A stretch of DNA of 58,359 nt, from the NCBI RefSeq assembly GCF_000275845.1, contig NW_006766883.1, forward strand, positions 3,315,300 to 3,373,658, read 5' to 3'. The DNA comes from Dichomitus squalens LYAD-421 SS1. Taxonomy: Eukaryota > Basidiomycota > Agaricomycetes > Polyporales > Polyporaceae. Position numbers and translations under genes: made by a program. Below the pieces are notes generated by a model. That model was given only the letters and a program-made list of their open reading frames with translations, made no database searches and was not told the origin of the DNA. Of the stretch, positions 42,830-52,233 are shown piece after piece (the first letter of the stretch is position 1; each line of letters opens with the position of its first letter).

Positions 42830-44508
42830 CTGGACGTGAATGTCAGCAGCTGGGGGGGGGGGGGGTCTACCGAGTAAGTCCTACGTACATTTCCATGAAG
42901 TAGAACTTTGAAGTGTCATTGTCGAAGATGAACTCGACCGTCCCGGCCCCAACGTAATCTACGGCCTTGGCAGCGGCGACCGCCTTCTCACTCAGATCTG
43001 CTCGCAGCTCCGACGACAAGCCAGGTGCCGGTGCCTGCGGGCATCATATGTAAGTCCTCAAAAGAATATAGTAGCCACCAGGTCAGCACCAACCTCCTCG
43101 ATGATCTTCTGGTTCCGCCTCTGCACCGAACAGTCTCGCTCCCAGAGACTCACGCATCCCCCTAGCTTGTCAGCGAACACCTGTACCTCGACGTGCCGCG
43201 GGCGCTGGATGTACTTTTCGACGAGCACGTCCGCGTTCCCGAACGACTTCGTCGCCTCGCGTCGTGCGGACTCGAGCGCGTCCCGGAACTCGCTTTCGGA
43301 GTGGACGACACGCATGCCCTTTCCGCCTCCGCCGTGGACGGCCTTGATGAGTACAGGGTATCCTGCGCATACACATTGAGCTTCTGCCCAACAAGAGGGG
43401 CAGCGTGAGGATCACCTATGCGGGAGGCTTCTTGCTGGAGGAACTCGGGGTCCTGGTTCGTGCCATGATATCCAGGTACAACAGGGACACCGGCGGCTGA
43501 AGCAAACATCAAGTTAACTCGTACCCCTGTCCAACCGGCGTTCCGTACGGACCTGACATGATGTTCTTCGACTCGCTACGACGCAACGTCAGCTACGTCA
43601 GCCAGCAAGGGACGAGCGTGCCTGATGTACCTCTTGGAACCCATGCTCACGATGGCGCTTGCGGGTGGGCCGATGAAGGTGATGCCCTCTCGCGCGAGAC
43701 GGTCGGCGAACTGCGCGTTCTCGCTCAGGAAACCATATCCTGGATGGACGGCCTGTGACATCAGTCAGCGCGGCCGCTGGCTGCTACAATGTGGACACGA
43801 AGTCTCACTTGAGCCCCACTTTGGCGACAGACTTCGATGATCTTGTCTATACGGAGCTACGGATATGGTGTAGGGTATGGGTTAATACTGGGTACGACGG
43901 ACATTGCGGTTCGCTTACATAGCTCTCCGCCGACGGCGCGGGTCCGATGCAGTACGCTTCGTCTGCCTGGACATTGTTAGTTACACCCAGTACTCAGACT
44001 ACATAGACGCCACACGGAAGACGTACCAGTCGAACGTGGAGTGCGTCGGAATCAACTTCGCTGTACACCGCTACCGTCCTGACGCCAAGCTTCTTCGCGG
44101 TGCGGATGACGCGACATGCGATCTCTCCTCTGCGCGCGCGGCTCCGACTCAGCCGGTGCTCACCTGCAGAACAGGGCGAGAGCAAGTCTCACCTGTTCGC
44201 TATGAGGATCTTGTCGAAGAGCGGCTTGTGCGCGGACGGGAGCAGAGACGAGAACGAGGTCTCTGGATGGAACTGTTGAGATTCATGGTTCGTCTTGAGG
44301 CAGAGTAGTGTCGTTCACCTGCGGCTGTCGCAAGTCCTCTCGAGCCCCCAAAGACGGCCGGATACGCGACATTATGAGGCACGCCCACGCGGGGAATCGT
44401 TCGAGGTAATCCAGGGCGTGTGGCGACGATTGCAGTTCGAGCAGGACGCGTCGTCGTCGCCCGAGGAAGAGAGCGAGCTGCGATCGAGCGCGGAGTATAC
44501 GGTATCAT
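41472..44508 (-). CDS. mccA: 3-methylcrotonyl-CoA carboxylase, biotin-carrying alpha subunit
   Basis: Twelve exons on the minus strand give 799 aa: 44508-44319, 44262-44193, 44129-44027, 43966-43919, 43856-43809, 43752-43631, 43575-43553, 43496-43416, 43362-43094, 43034-42889, 42829-42271, 42212-41472. The enzyme carboxylates 3-methylcrotonyl-CoA in leucine breakdown in mitochondria. The N-terminus is rich in Arg, Thr and Ala with few acids, a likely import signal. The biotin carboxylase part reads [62 protein letters not shown] and [19 protein letters not shown]. The biotin carrier domain ends with ESMKTE, with biotinyl Lys about 759. ESMKTE with this domain order marks MCC; the propionyl- and acetyl-CoA enzymes normally carry MKM. 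Exon 7 is only 23 nt. Intron 10 holds 14 consecutive Cs on the coding strand. The beta subunit is not in this window. Confidence 0.94.
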
Positions 44509-45005
44509 GACCAGGTGAGCTTGAGGCCTTGGCCGGGCTTGTGGGAGGCTGCAGTGGACGGATGGAAAGGGTAAGATGGGACACGGACCTTGAAGCTGCG
44601 GAGTGCGGGCAGCTGCTTCTCCGGTCCCCACGGGGCCACTCCGCGCTTACTCCGTGCGGGGGTGACTTCGCTCGCCGTCAATTAAATCGATCCTACTAAC
44701 GCTCAGCCTCCAGCTCTCCGCCTCACTCCCCTTCCTGGCTTGAGCTCGGCCCACCGGTTGCGCGCGTTTGGTATGGAGATGTCCTTACAACTCAGGAATA
44801 TCCACGTGGCTTTACGTATGCTGCACACACCACCGGATGAAGTTTACGGTTGGTAAAGTAACCTGTTTTTGTTCATGACTCCAGATCTGAAAAACGACCG
44901 CAACAGCGCAACAGCTGTCGGTTGCATTTCTCGCACCCCGCAATGATTGATTCTTTATGGATAGTCATACTTCAAGTCCAGTTGAACTCCCCCTCCACTT
45001 CGCAT
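44509..45005. other. Intergenic region
   Basis: Promoter side of the carboxylase gene and 3' flank of the DUF3292 gene, both on minus. Nothing specific is seen. Confidence 0.55.
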
Positions 45006-47913
45006 TCACAAACACTCCCACTTCTGCCCACCCATCGCAATCAGCCGATTGAACAGCTCGTCCCGCCCCTTGATCGCAGTGATCACCTTTCTCTCCCCCC
45101 ACCGATCCACGATCTCCAGCCCGTCCAACACGTCCTTGCCCGTCGCCCACCCGACGACGAGCTTCCCCTTCCACCCGAACCCGCCCACCTTCCGCAGCGC
45201 GACGATGTCCGCGATGCCGACCGTGATCTCCGGCGCGAGCCCGTCTGACACGTCCCCGCCTATACCGGGCACCTTCGACGGCCTCGTGAGCGCCGCGCGG
45301 AGCGGCTTCTCCTCGACGAACGACAGGCACGGGCTCGCCGCGCTGGAAACGATGAGCACGCGGCCCTTCTTCCCGTGGAAGCGCGCAGAGAAGCTCGTAG
45401 GGCCCTCGCGCCTCAGCGCGCTCTCCGCCATCCCGCGCTCGACCTCCTGCTCGTCGACGGGCCCGAGGCTCTCGTCCGCGTGCGCGTCCGTGGCCTCTTG
45501 GACGGCTTGTGAACCGGAGTCGTGTTGCGCGACGGCGCCGAGGCGGCGTTTCGCGTGCTCGTTGCCCACCTTAGCCTTGAGATGGTCGACGCCGAGGATG
45601 CCGCCGACGCCTGCGCGCGTCGTCTTCTTGATGAAACCGAGCATTTTTGAACCATGTTTCCGCTTCTTCTTGCTGTCGGGCTCGTCACCGCCCTCGACGC
45701 TCTCCCGATCCGTGTCCACGTAGGTCCCTTCGTCCGTTGACTCTTCGCCTTCCGTATGAGCGAGAGGATGGTCGTGGTCCACGCCCTCGATCTCGTAGTT
45801 GTCCGTGTTGAACGCAAAATCGTGCGACTTGAGCTGTTCCGCCGCTTGTGGAGGATGAGAGACGTCCGGACGTGCCGCTCGAGCAGCATTGACAGTGTGG
45901 TGCGGACGAGGGAGCGGCGGCGGGGGGAGCGGAGCCTTGGCTTCTTCGGCGATACGCAGCAGGGTGGCTGTGAGTTGTGCATTTGTCGGCACACCTTTGA
46001 GAAGAGTCCTACTCTGGGATGTCAAATCACTCGTGTAGAATCAACACAAAGACTGCTTACCGCCTGAGCTCTAGATACTCGCGCCAGTTTGGCACTCGGC
46101 GATTCAGCTCCTCATACGTTCTTGTGAGGATCGGTTGCGAGAAGAAAATGACACCGGTAAGAAGCGCAGTGCCATGGACGACCACCTCGGCAGGGACAAC
46201 GAAAGCCGCGACGAGCAAAGGGGCGAAGACAGCGGCCAAGCGCAAGCGAGCTTGATACTTTGGGAAAGGCGGCACAGGTTCCAACGCGCTATTGGTCAAA
46301 TCCATGAGTCTCTTCCACCTCGACCGTGCACAGAGGCAACACTCACTTGGCGAGTCTCTCCCATGTATCCGCTACATCGGCCAAGATCCTCATAACCGGT
46401 CTCGCCTTCTCCCACATCGCGCTCTCCACGCTCTTCTTCGCCACCTGCGCGGCCGGGTCGACTACCCCGCCCGAGTGCGCCTGGTCCTTGACGTTCTTCG
46501 CGTGCAGCGCAAATTCGCTCGGGTCCGGGAGCGCCCCCGCGATCGAGTCGCCGCTCGCCGACTGCGCGTCCACCTCCGTCTCTATCTCGCCTTCGTTGTC
46601 CTTTGCGACGTGTGCGCGCGCCTCGCCGTGCTTGCGCTTCGGGGCGCCGCCCTGGCCCATGACTGTGCCTGCGCCGACGGCGGCGATGGACGCGACAAAG
46701 TGCGAGGCCTCCTGTTCGACGGCTTCGCCTTGATGGGCTTCGGGCGCGCCAGTGAGCGAGTCGTCCGAGCCGAGGGTGCCTGCACGGGGGACCTGGAGGT
46801 TGCCGGACGTTCCGCTAATGGCGGCTAGGGGGGCGGGGGGAAAGAGTTTGCGCCGAGAGGGCGCGTGGAAGATGAGGGTGACAAGTGTACAGATGAGCAC
46901 GGCGGGGAGTATGCGAAGGTACCAGGATATGAAGTACACCTGCGTCTTGTCAGCAATATGCTACGTGCGAGGGCGAGGGGAGCTTACGATAGCGAAGCCA
47001 GCAGTACGGCGGGGTTCGTTCCAAGAGCGAAGGCGTGCTATGTGCTTGCCGAATGCGGCCATGCCTATCATCTATGCATATGATATATGCAGGTCGTGAA
47101 CGGAGGCAGGAGGATGGATGTGAAGAGATACATACGACGGTCATGTATAAGCGTTCAAGGTTGGCACGGAGCTTGTCAGGCGAGAACTCTTCGTCCTTGG
47201 CGATCTCGAGATCGAGGAAGCCGGGTGGAGGGGGAGGAATGGCACGAACATGTTGTACTTGCTGCAGAGGAGTCAGAAGAGGAACAGACGGAGGAGTAGT
47301 GGGGTCCGTGTCGGTGCTTCGGACGGGACCAGTGGGGAAGGATACGGGTCATGGCCCGAGCACAGCGCGACAGATGGCGAAAACCAAGAAAGTGACTGAC
47401 CTTGTTGAAACGCCGGATGAGGGTGAAGAGGTCACCGTTATGCAAGCCAAGGATGAGGTGAGCGGGGCGGGGAGCGTGGTCGGACCATCCCAGATCTTTG
47501 AGGCCGGGATCTTGGAGGAGGTTGGAAGAAGCGTTGGGCTGTGTGGCGACAGGGGGGACGGCGGCGAGGTGTTTCTTGAGGTGGTCGGGGTTGTCGGTGT
47601 GTTGGGGCTGTGGGGGTGGGGCAGGAAGGGGCTTGTTGACGTGCTCGGGATGGACTGCAGGTTGGCCATCATCGGTGGTAGTTGGGGGAGGCAAAGAGTC
47701 GGACAGGTGTTGTACAGAGGCGGGAGGCGGAGGAACGGCAGCATGGGCGGGCTCGGGGTGTGGAGGAGAAGGGGTAGGGGCTTGAGGGGGATCGGGGGTG
47801 GGATGATTATCTGTGTGTTCGCCGAGAGAGAGATTGGGCCAGTCTTGAGGAAGGCCGTCTAGCATCGCGACCTGGGGAGATTCATCATTGGCGACGAGGT
47901 CAGAGTCGTCCAT
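45006..47913 (-). CDS. DUF3292 membrane protein
   Basis: Six exons on the minus strand give 849 aa: 47913-47401, 47261-47136, 47071-46988, 46939-46347, 46288-46061, 46011-45006. Residues 1-150 are Pro/His-rich and disordered. Then LHNGDLFTLIRRFNKQVQHV...FLDLEIAKDEEFSPDKLRAN and RLRSWNEPRRTAGFAIVYFI lead into membrane segments (WYLRILPAVLICTLVTLIF; AAVFAPLLVAAFVVPAEVVV; GTALLTGVIFFSQPIL). The stretch FPPAPLAAISGTSG...LGSDDSLTGAPEAHQGEAVE is the mark of DUF3292. The C-terminal third is a soluble domain (SARFHGKKGRVLIVSSAASP...VGIADIVALRKVGGFGWKGK). The family is fungal and of unknown function; the tail resembles membrane-contact or lipid-binding modules, but that is only a guess. The last acceptor (at 46012) is chosen by phase. 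Confidence 0.85.
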
Positions 47914-49057
47914 GATGGGGACGGTAGTAGTGATGAAAGTTGGAAGGGGGCCATGGCTGGGACGACGTTGTGTATATATATATGACGAGGAGAGGACGGC
48001 CGCCACCGATGGCCGCCACCGATGACGCGCACTTACTTCAGACGCGCGCGCGCACTTACTTCAGACGCGCGCGCGCACTTACTCCAGACGCGCGCGCGCA
48101 CTTACTCCAGACGCGCGCGCGCACTTACTCCAGACGCGCGCGCGCTTACTCCAGACGCGCCCTGTCACGCGCGCGGCCACTGCTTGTCACCGTCTACCAA
48201 ACGCGTCGGGGGCCGTGCGACGGAGGATGCCGACGACATACAGAGCCAGCGAGTTCAAGGCTGCGTCGCCGCTATCAATGTCGCCCATCGCCGCTCTACG
48301 CTCCACCTCCGCCGTGCCACCGTCGTAATGTCCATATCCATTTGCTCGGTCCCGCCCCGTACCCTTCCCACCGCTCTCTCACGCTCTCCCGTGTTCAATC
48401 TATACCTACACATGCAATTTCCTCCTTCCCGTGCGTTCAACGCTTACATGCCACCTACTCTACCTACTACGAATCGTCTCAGCCGATGCGGTCATACACC
48501 ATCACCATCGACCAACTTCAACGTGAGATCAGTCTGCCACGCATCTCTCAAGATCGTCAACAAAATCATCGTTTCGCCCTTGTGACCCGTCTTCCACCTC
48601 TTCCGAATACCGTAATTACCGCAGCATCCCACATCGTGGTCCGCAACCGTATCACATATCGCCCTCGGAGAGTATCCAGACCCCCTTCTCTGCCCTGGTC
48701 TCACAGCACATCAAGCGTAGAAGAGAACTCTTCTGTCCCATCCGCCGCACACGTTCACGGGACGAGCCCCCAATTCGGAAGTGTTGTCAACCAAAAACAG
48801 CGACGGCTTTTGTCGCCTCATCCGCTTGACCTCCAACATGCATTCACTGCATGGCATCGCCCCAGGTCACACCTGCTATCAATGAACCTTGTATCCATCC
48901 TCAGCGTGATAGAGTTCATAGTCGCCTATATCACCCCCGCGTCCGTCCGTCCTCACCCGCTAAGTCCTCCATCTCGCCCTCGGTCATGGTCACAGTGTAA
49001 AGTGAGCCGCCTCCATCTCTATACACCGTCCATGCTAACGGGCCTTTCGTCCTGAAG
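47914..49057. other. Intergenic region with minisatellite
   Basis: Upstream of both the DUF3292 gene (-) and the Ifi6-like gene (+). It holds the 23-bp minisatellite. A 371-codon open frame crosses it but consists mainly of the repeat and random residues; the missing first exon of the next gene probably lies at its right end. Confidence 0.5.
47997..48160. repeat. 23-bp GC-rich minisatellite
   Basis: A 14-bp unit (ggccgccaccgatg) is doubled at about 47997-48024. About six copies of a 23-bp unit (cttactccagacgcgcgcgc plus gca) follow to 48160; early copies have cttacttcag. The alternating CG runs could adopt Z-DNA. It lies 85 bp upstream of the DUF3292 start codon and may affect that promoter. 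Confidence 0.85.
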
Positions 49058-49965
49058 ACGACTCATCTGCCAAAGACGTAAAAGATACGGCGCCCAAGGC
49101 CGATCTCAAGCGGGGTAGGTCATCCTCTCGTCCTCCGCGCACCACTCTCATGAAGGCCACAAGACACGCCTCCCGACGACGACGACGAAGAACCCCAATC
49201 GCCGAGCCCTAGCAGCCCTCACGGTACGTGCCAAATCCCGATAGAATCATGCGCATCTGACGCATGGCTTGCTTCTTGTCCTTAGACCTGCCTCCCCCGT
49301 ACTCTCCCCCGCGTGAAGATAGTCCCCCGCCCCATCGTCCGTGCACTTGCCCGAGCGCCCAGCACGGGGCCCAAGCAGCCCCAGCGACCGCACCCCCGCC
49401 CGAGGGGCGGGACTGGGGGAAAGTAGCCCTCGGCGCCGCCGCCGTCGCCGTCGCCGTCGCCGTGCCCACGCCCGCCGTCACCGGCGCTGCGATCGCCCTC
49501 CCCGCGATCGGGTTCACCTCAGGCGGGGTTGCCGCAGGTCCGTACCGCCCGTCCTCCATCTGCGTCCTCTATCCTGTCTTACGCCGCGCTGGGAAACGCG
49601 TATCTTTCGTTGTGCTAGGTTCAGTCGCCGCTGGCATCCAGTCCATGTTCTACGGAGGCTTCACCTGTGGGCTGTTCTCCGCCTGCCAGAGCCTCGGTGC
49701 TACGATCGTCGCCCCGTCGCTGGCAAGCTTAGCGACCGCTGGAGCCACCGCTGCAGTGGGTGGGGCGGCGATTGGTGCGGAGATCAGCAAGAATGGCTCG
49801 GGCGATAATGGAAACGTCGGAAATGGAGGGAACACCGGGAATGGAGCGAACGCCGGGAATGGAGGAAACGCCGGGGGTGGAGGGGACGCAACGCTAGTCA
49901 ACTGCTCGTGTGTTCAGTGCGTGTGCGACACGTCCTGCACATGCGCTTGTCGACGCCAAGGTTGA
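49058..49965 (+). CDS. Ifi6/27-like small membrane protein (5' end not found)
   Basis: Four in-frame exons are clear: 49058-49114, 49164-49223, 49286-49537 and 49619-49965; an upstream first exon with the ATG is missing from my model. The joined part has an acidic proline-rich head (PPDDDDEEPQSPSPSSPHD, PPPYSPPRED). A Gly/Ala-rich hydrophobic core follows (VALGAAAVAVAVAVPTPAVT, LPAIGFTSGGVAAGSVAAGI, QSMFYGGFTCGLFSACQSLG, SLASLATAGATAAVGGAAIG). This matches the Ifi-6-16/ISG12 fold, known from animal mitochondrial membrane proteins and found in agaricomycetes. The tail has Asn-Gly repeats (NGGNTGNGANAGNGGNAGGG) and a cysteine cluster (NCSCVQCVCDTSCTCACRRQ). The role in fungi is unknown. The frames around the 81-nt last intron restore VAAG-SVAAGIQ, which supports the splice. 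Confidence 0.72.
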
Positions 49966-50165
49966 GGGGTCTCGGCTTGTGGGATATGGTGTCGTTCAAA
50001 GCAGAGCTAGCTGCTCTCTAGGATCAAGTCGGCGAGATGAATGTCCGTGTGATGTCAAGTCCCATAGACGTGCTGCGAATAACGATCCATCAAAAGCAAA
50101 ACTGTCTCTCGAACTCCCAGATTGCTATCGCCTAATACGGAGCGCTACTGATTCTGCAACGCGAA

Positions 50166-51235
50166 TTCGTTAGGAATCATATCCAGTAGTCGACGACCGA
50201 AGACAGTTCCATTCTCTGCTGCGGACCATCATCGTCCCGTCTGGAGTGAACGCGACACACCCCACCCTGCTATCGTGCCCTGAGAGGGTTGCTAAGCATG
50301 ATCCTTCGCTAATCCCCCAAAGCTTCACTGTTTTGTCATAGGATGCCGATGCGGCGTACTTCCCGCACGGAGAGAAGCAAGCGGCGCCTACTGCAGACTC
50401 GTGCCCCTCGAGGGATACAAGCATGGCGCCAGTATGTGCATCCCAGACCTTGACCGTTCTGTCGTGCGAGGCTGACAGCACTAGCCTACCATCCGCGGAA
50501 AACTCCATAGCTAAGACGTTACCCGAGTGTGCTCCCGCTAGCACGAGTGCCTCTCTCGTCTCCACGTTCCAGATCCTGGATCCGCGGTCAGAGTAGCTGA
50601 TAGCGAGGCGGGGACTCCGAGGATCATATTGGTGGATATAGGGCTGGGAATCCTGGTTCGGCGCTTCCAACGTATTGAATGTACCGGAAGGGACATCCCA
50701 AACCCCCCAACCGCAATATGTATTCCAGACAAGCCATCTGCTGCTGGGGAGGAAGGCGATGCTTGAGTAGAAGAGACAAAGCGTGGCCTTCAGCTTGTCC
50801 AGTACGAGGAGGCGTTGGAATGTGTGCGCGTCCCATAGCTCTACAAGGCCGGTCCGGTGTACAGCTGTAATCAAAGCTCCATCGGGTGACCATGCACAGC
50901 CGGTAGAGGCAGTTCTGTCTCCTTCTAGGACAGCGACAGTATGCGCATCCTGAGCCCGTTCCCAGATCTTGACCCGACCATCTTCGCTTGCTGATGGCAG
51001 ATACTGGCTATCCGGCGAGAATACGAGGTCCTAGACAATGTCGTCAAGGGCGAACCATTCGCGGCAGATGCATGCACGTTAGCGTCCCAGAGAATGATGG
51101 TGGTGTCATATGATCCTGTCGCGACCCTCTCCCATCCGTAGAGATCACGAGGGCGGTGACGTTCGCGTCGTGACCTGCATTGCCAGCTAAAACGAGATCG
51201 CTGTTAGTCTTGCGCTTTGATCGTAGCGACATGCG
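50166..51235 (-). pseudogene. Decayed WD40-repeat gene
   Basis: On the minus strand at least six WD40 repeats can be read: VTALVISTDG, RVATGSYDTTIILWDA, DLVFSPDSQYLPSASEDGRV, GCAWSPDGALITAVHRTG, LVLSASHDRTVKVWDAHTGA, KYAASASYDKTVKLWG. The frame breaks between the first two fragments (about 51122), a TAG replaces an expected codon near 51035, and the last repeat changes frame near 50215 (ENGTVFGRRLLDMIP in the next frame). The middle, 50170-51030, is still open. The parent is a beta-propeller scaffold protein family common in agaricomycetes. Three lesions make a pseudogene more likely than sequencing error. Confidence 0.7.
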
Positions 51236-51239
51236 CAAC

Positions 51240-51670
51240 AGAGCCTACAATATCGAAAATTCAAAGTAGTAGGCAGTAGATTGAGTCCCTGTGCCAGGAA
51301 GCAGTTTTCAGGTTCTTCCTTCCACGAGATAGACTTCCGGGTGTTCAGGGTAAATGATCTGTCGAGTGAAGATGAGGTATGATGGACGGGATACTCGAGA
51401 AGGGTCTTCTCCAAACCGGACAATGACTCAATAGTGGCGGTTCTACGGCATTCCCAGAGCAGCCCTGCAACCGAAGAATGCGCGGTCATGTCAACTGTGA
51501 CGTCGACGTATCTTGTCCTCCTTGAGTGAGGTTCGCGCAAGATCCTAGTGGCCATCCAAATAGCCTCGGACTGGACATCCGTCCGTAGCAGCAAGGTGTG
51601 TAGGCGAGGCCAGGCGGATAATAGAGGTCCGAGAGACTGGGAGGCTGCCGTAGTGATGTGAGAAACCCGC
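51240..51670 (-). pseudogene. F-box-like (LRR part) remnant
   Basis: A minus-strand frame reads RLHTLLLRTDVQSEAIWMAT...RRTRYVDVTVDM...TATIESLSGLEKTLLEYP, the leucine-rich style of the C-terminal half of agaricomycete F-box proteins. No F-box and no start are seen, and it runs into the decayed WD40 gene. I take it as a fragment; it could also be an exon of an unrecognised gene. Confidence 0.4.
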
Positions 51671-52233
51671 GATAACGGTGAGCTCGAATCTAATTGGCAT
51701 ACGGACCCTCAGTTTGTGTGATCGTCAGACACAAGGTCGTGACAACTGGCTGAGCCAACTTGAGCAGGACTTCGGCAGCCTGCACGCCTACTTTGGAGCC
51801 AATCTGAAGACAATACATGAGGTATCAGAAGAGTCGGCGGACATAGATATCAATCATTACGATGATCCTCACAGTGAGCGTGCTCAGCTTTGTTAGCTGG
51901 AACAGGCGATGTTGCCCACCGGCATGAAAGGGATCGGTGACGTTCCTCTCCCATATCTGTAGTCTCGTGACCAGACGTTCGGAGTGTGAAGCGGATACGA
52001 AAAACCGGAGGTATCCGGACACTCGAACGTCTGGTGGCTTTACCCCCGTGACTCCCCGCTCGGTGACCTGTGTGACATACCAACGCCCTTTTGGGGCTGT
52101 CCGAGAAAGTCGGAGGACGACTCCAGTGTGCGATGTGGCGGCCTGCTGTTGTAGTTACACCTTGCGAAACCTCCTGTACTGGCTACAATGACCTCCTAAC
52201 TTATCCTATCTGGCTTGCTCTAATTAAGTCTAC
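51671..52233. other. Upstream region of the helicase gene
   Basis: No gene is seen. Open frames are short and without family features. Confidence 0.5.

Noticed and set aside
47940..49055. 371-codon open frame over the minisatellite
   Set aside because: It is open mainly because the 23-bp repeat lacks stops; the remainder shows no domain.
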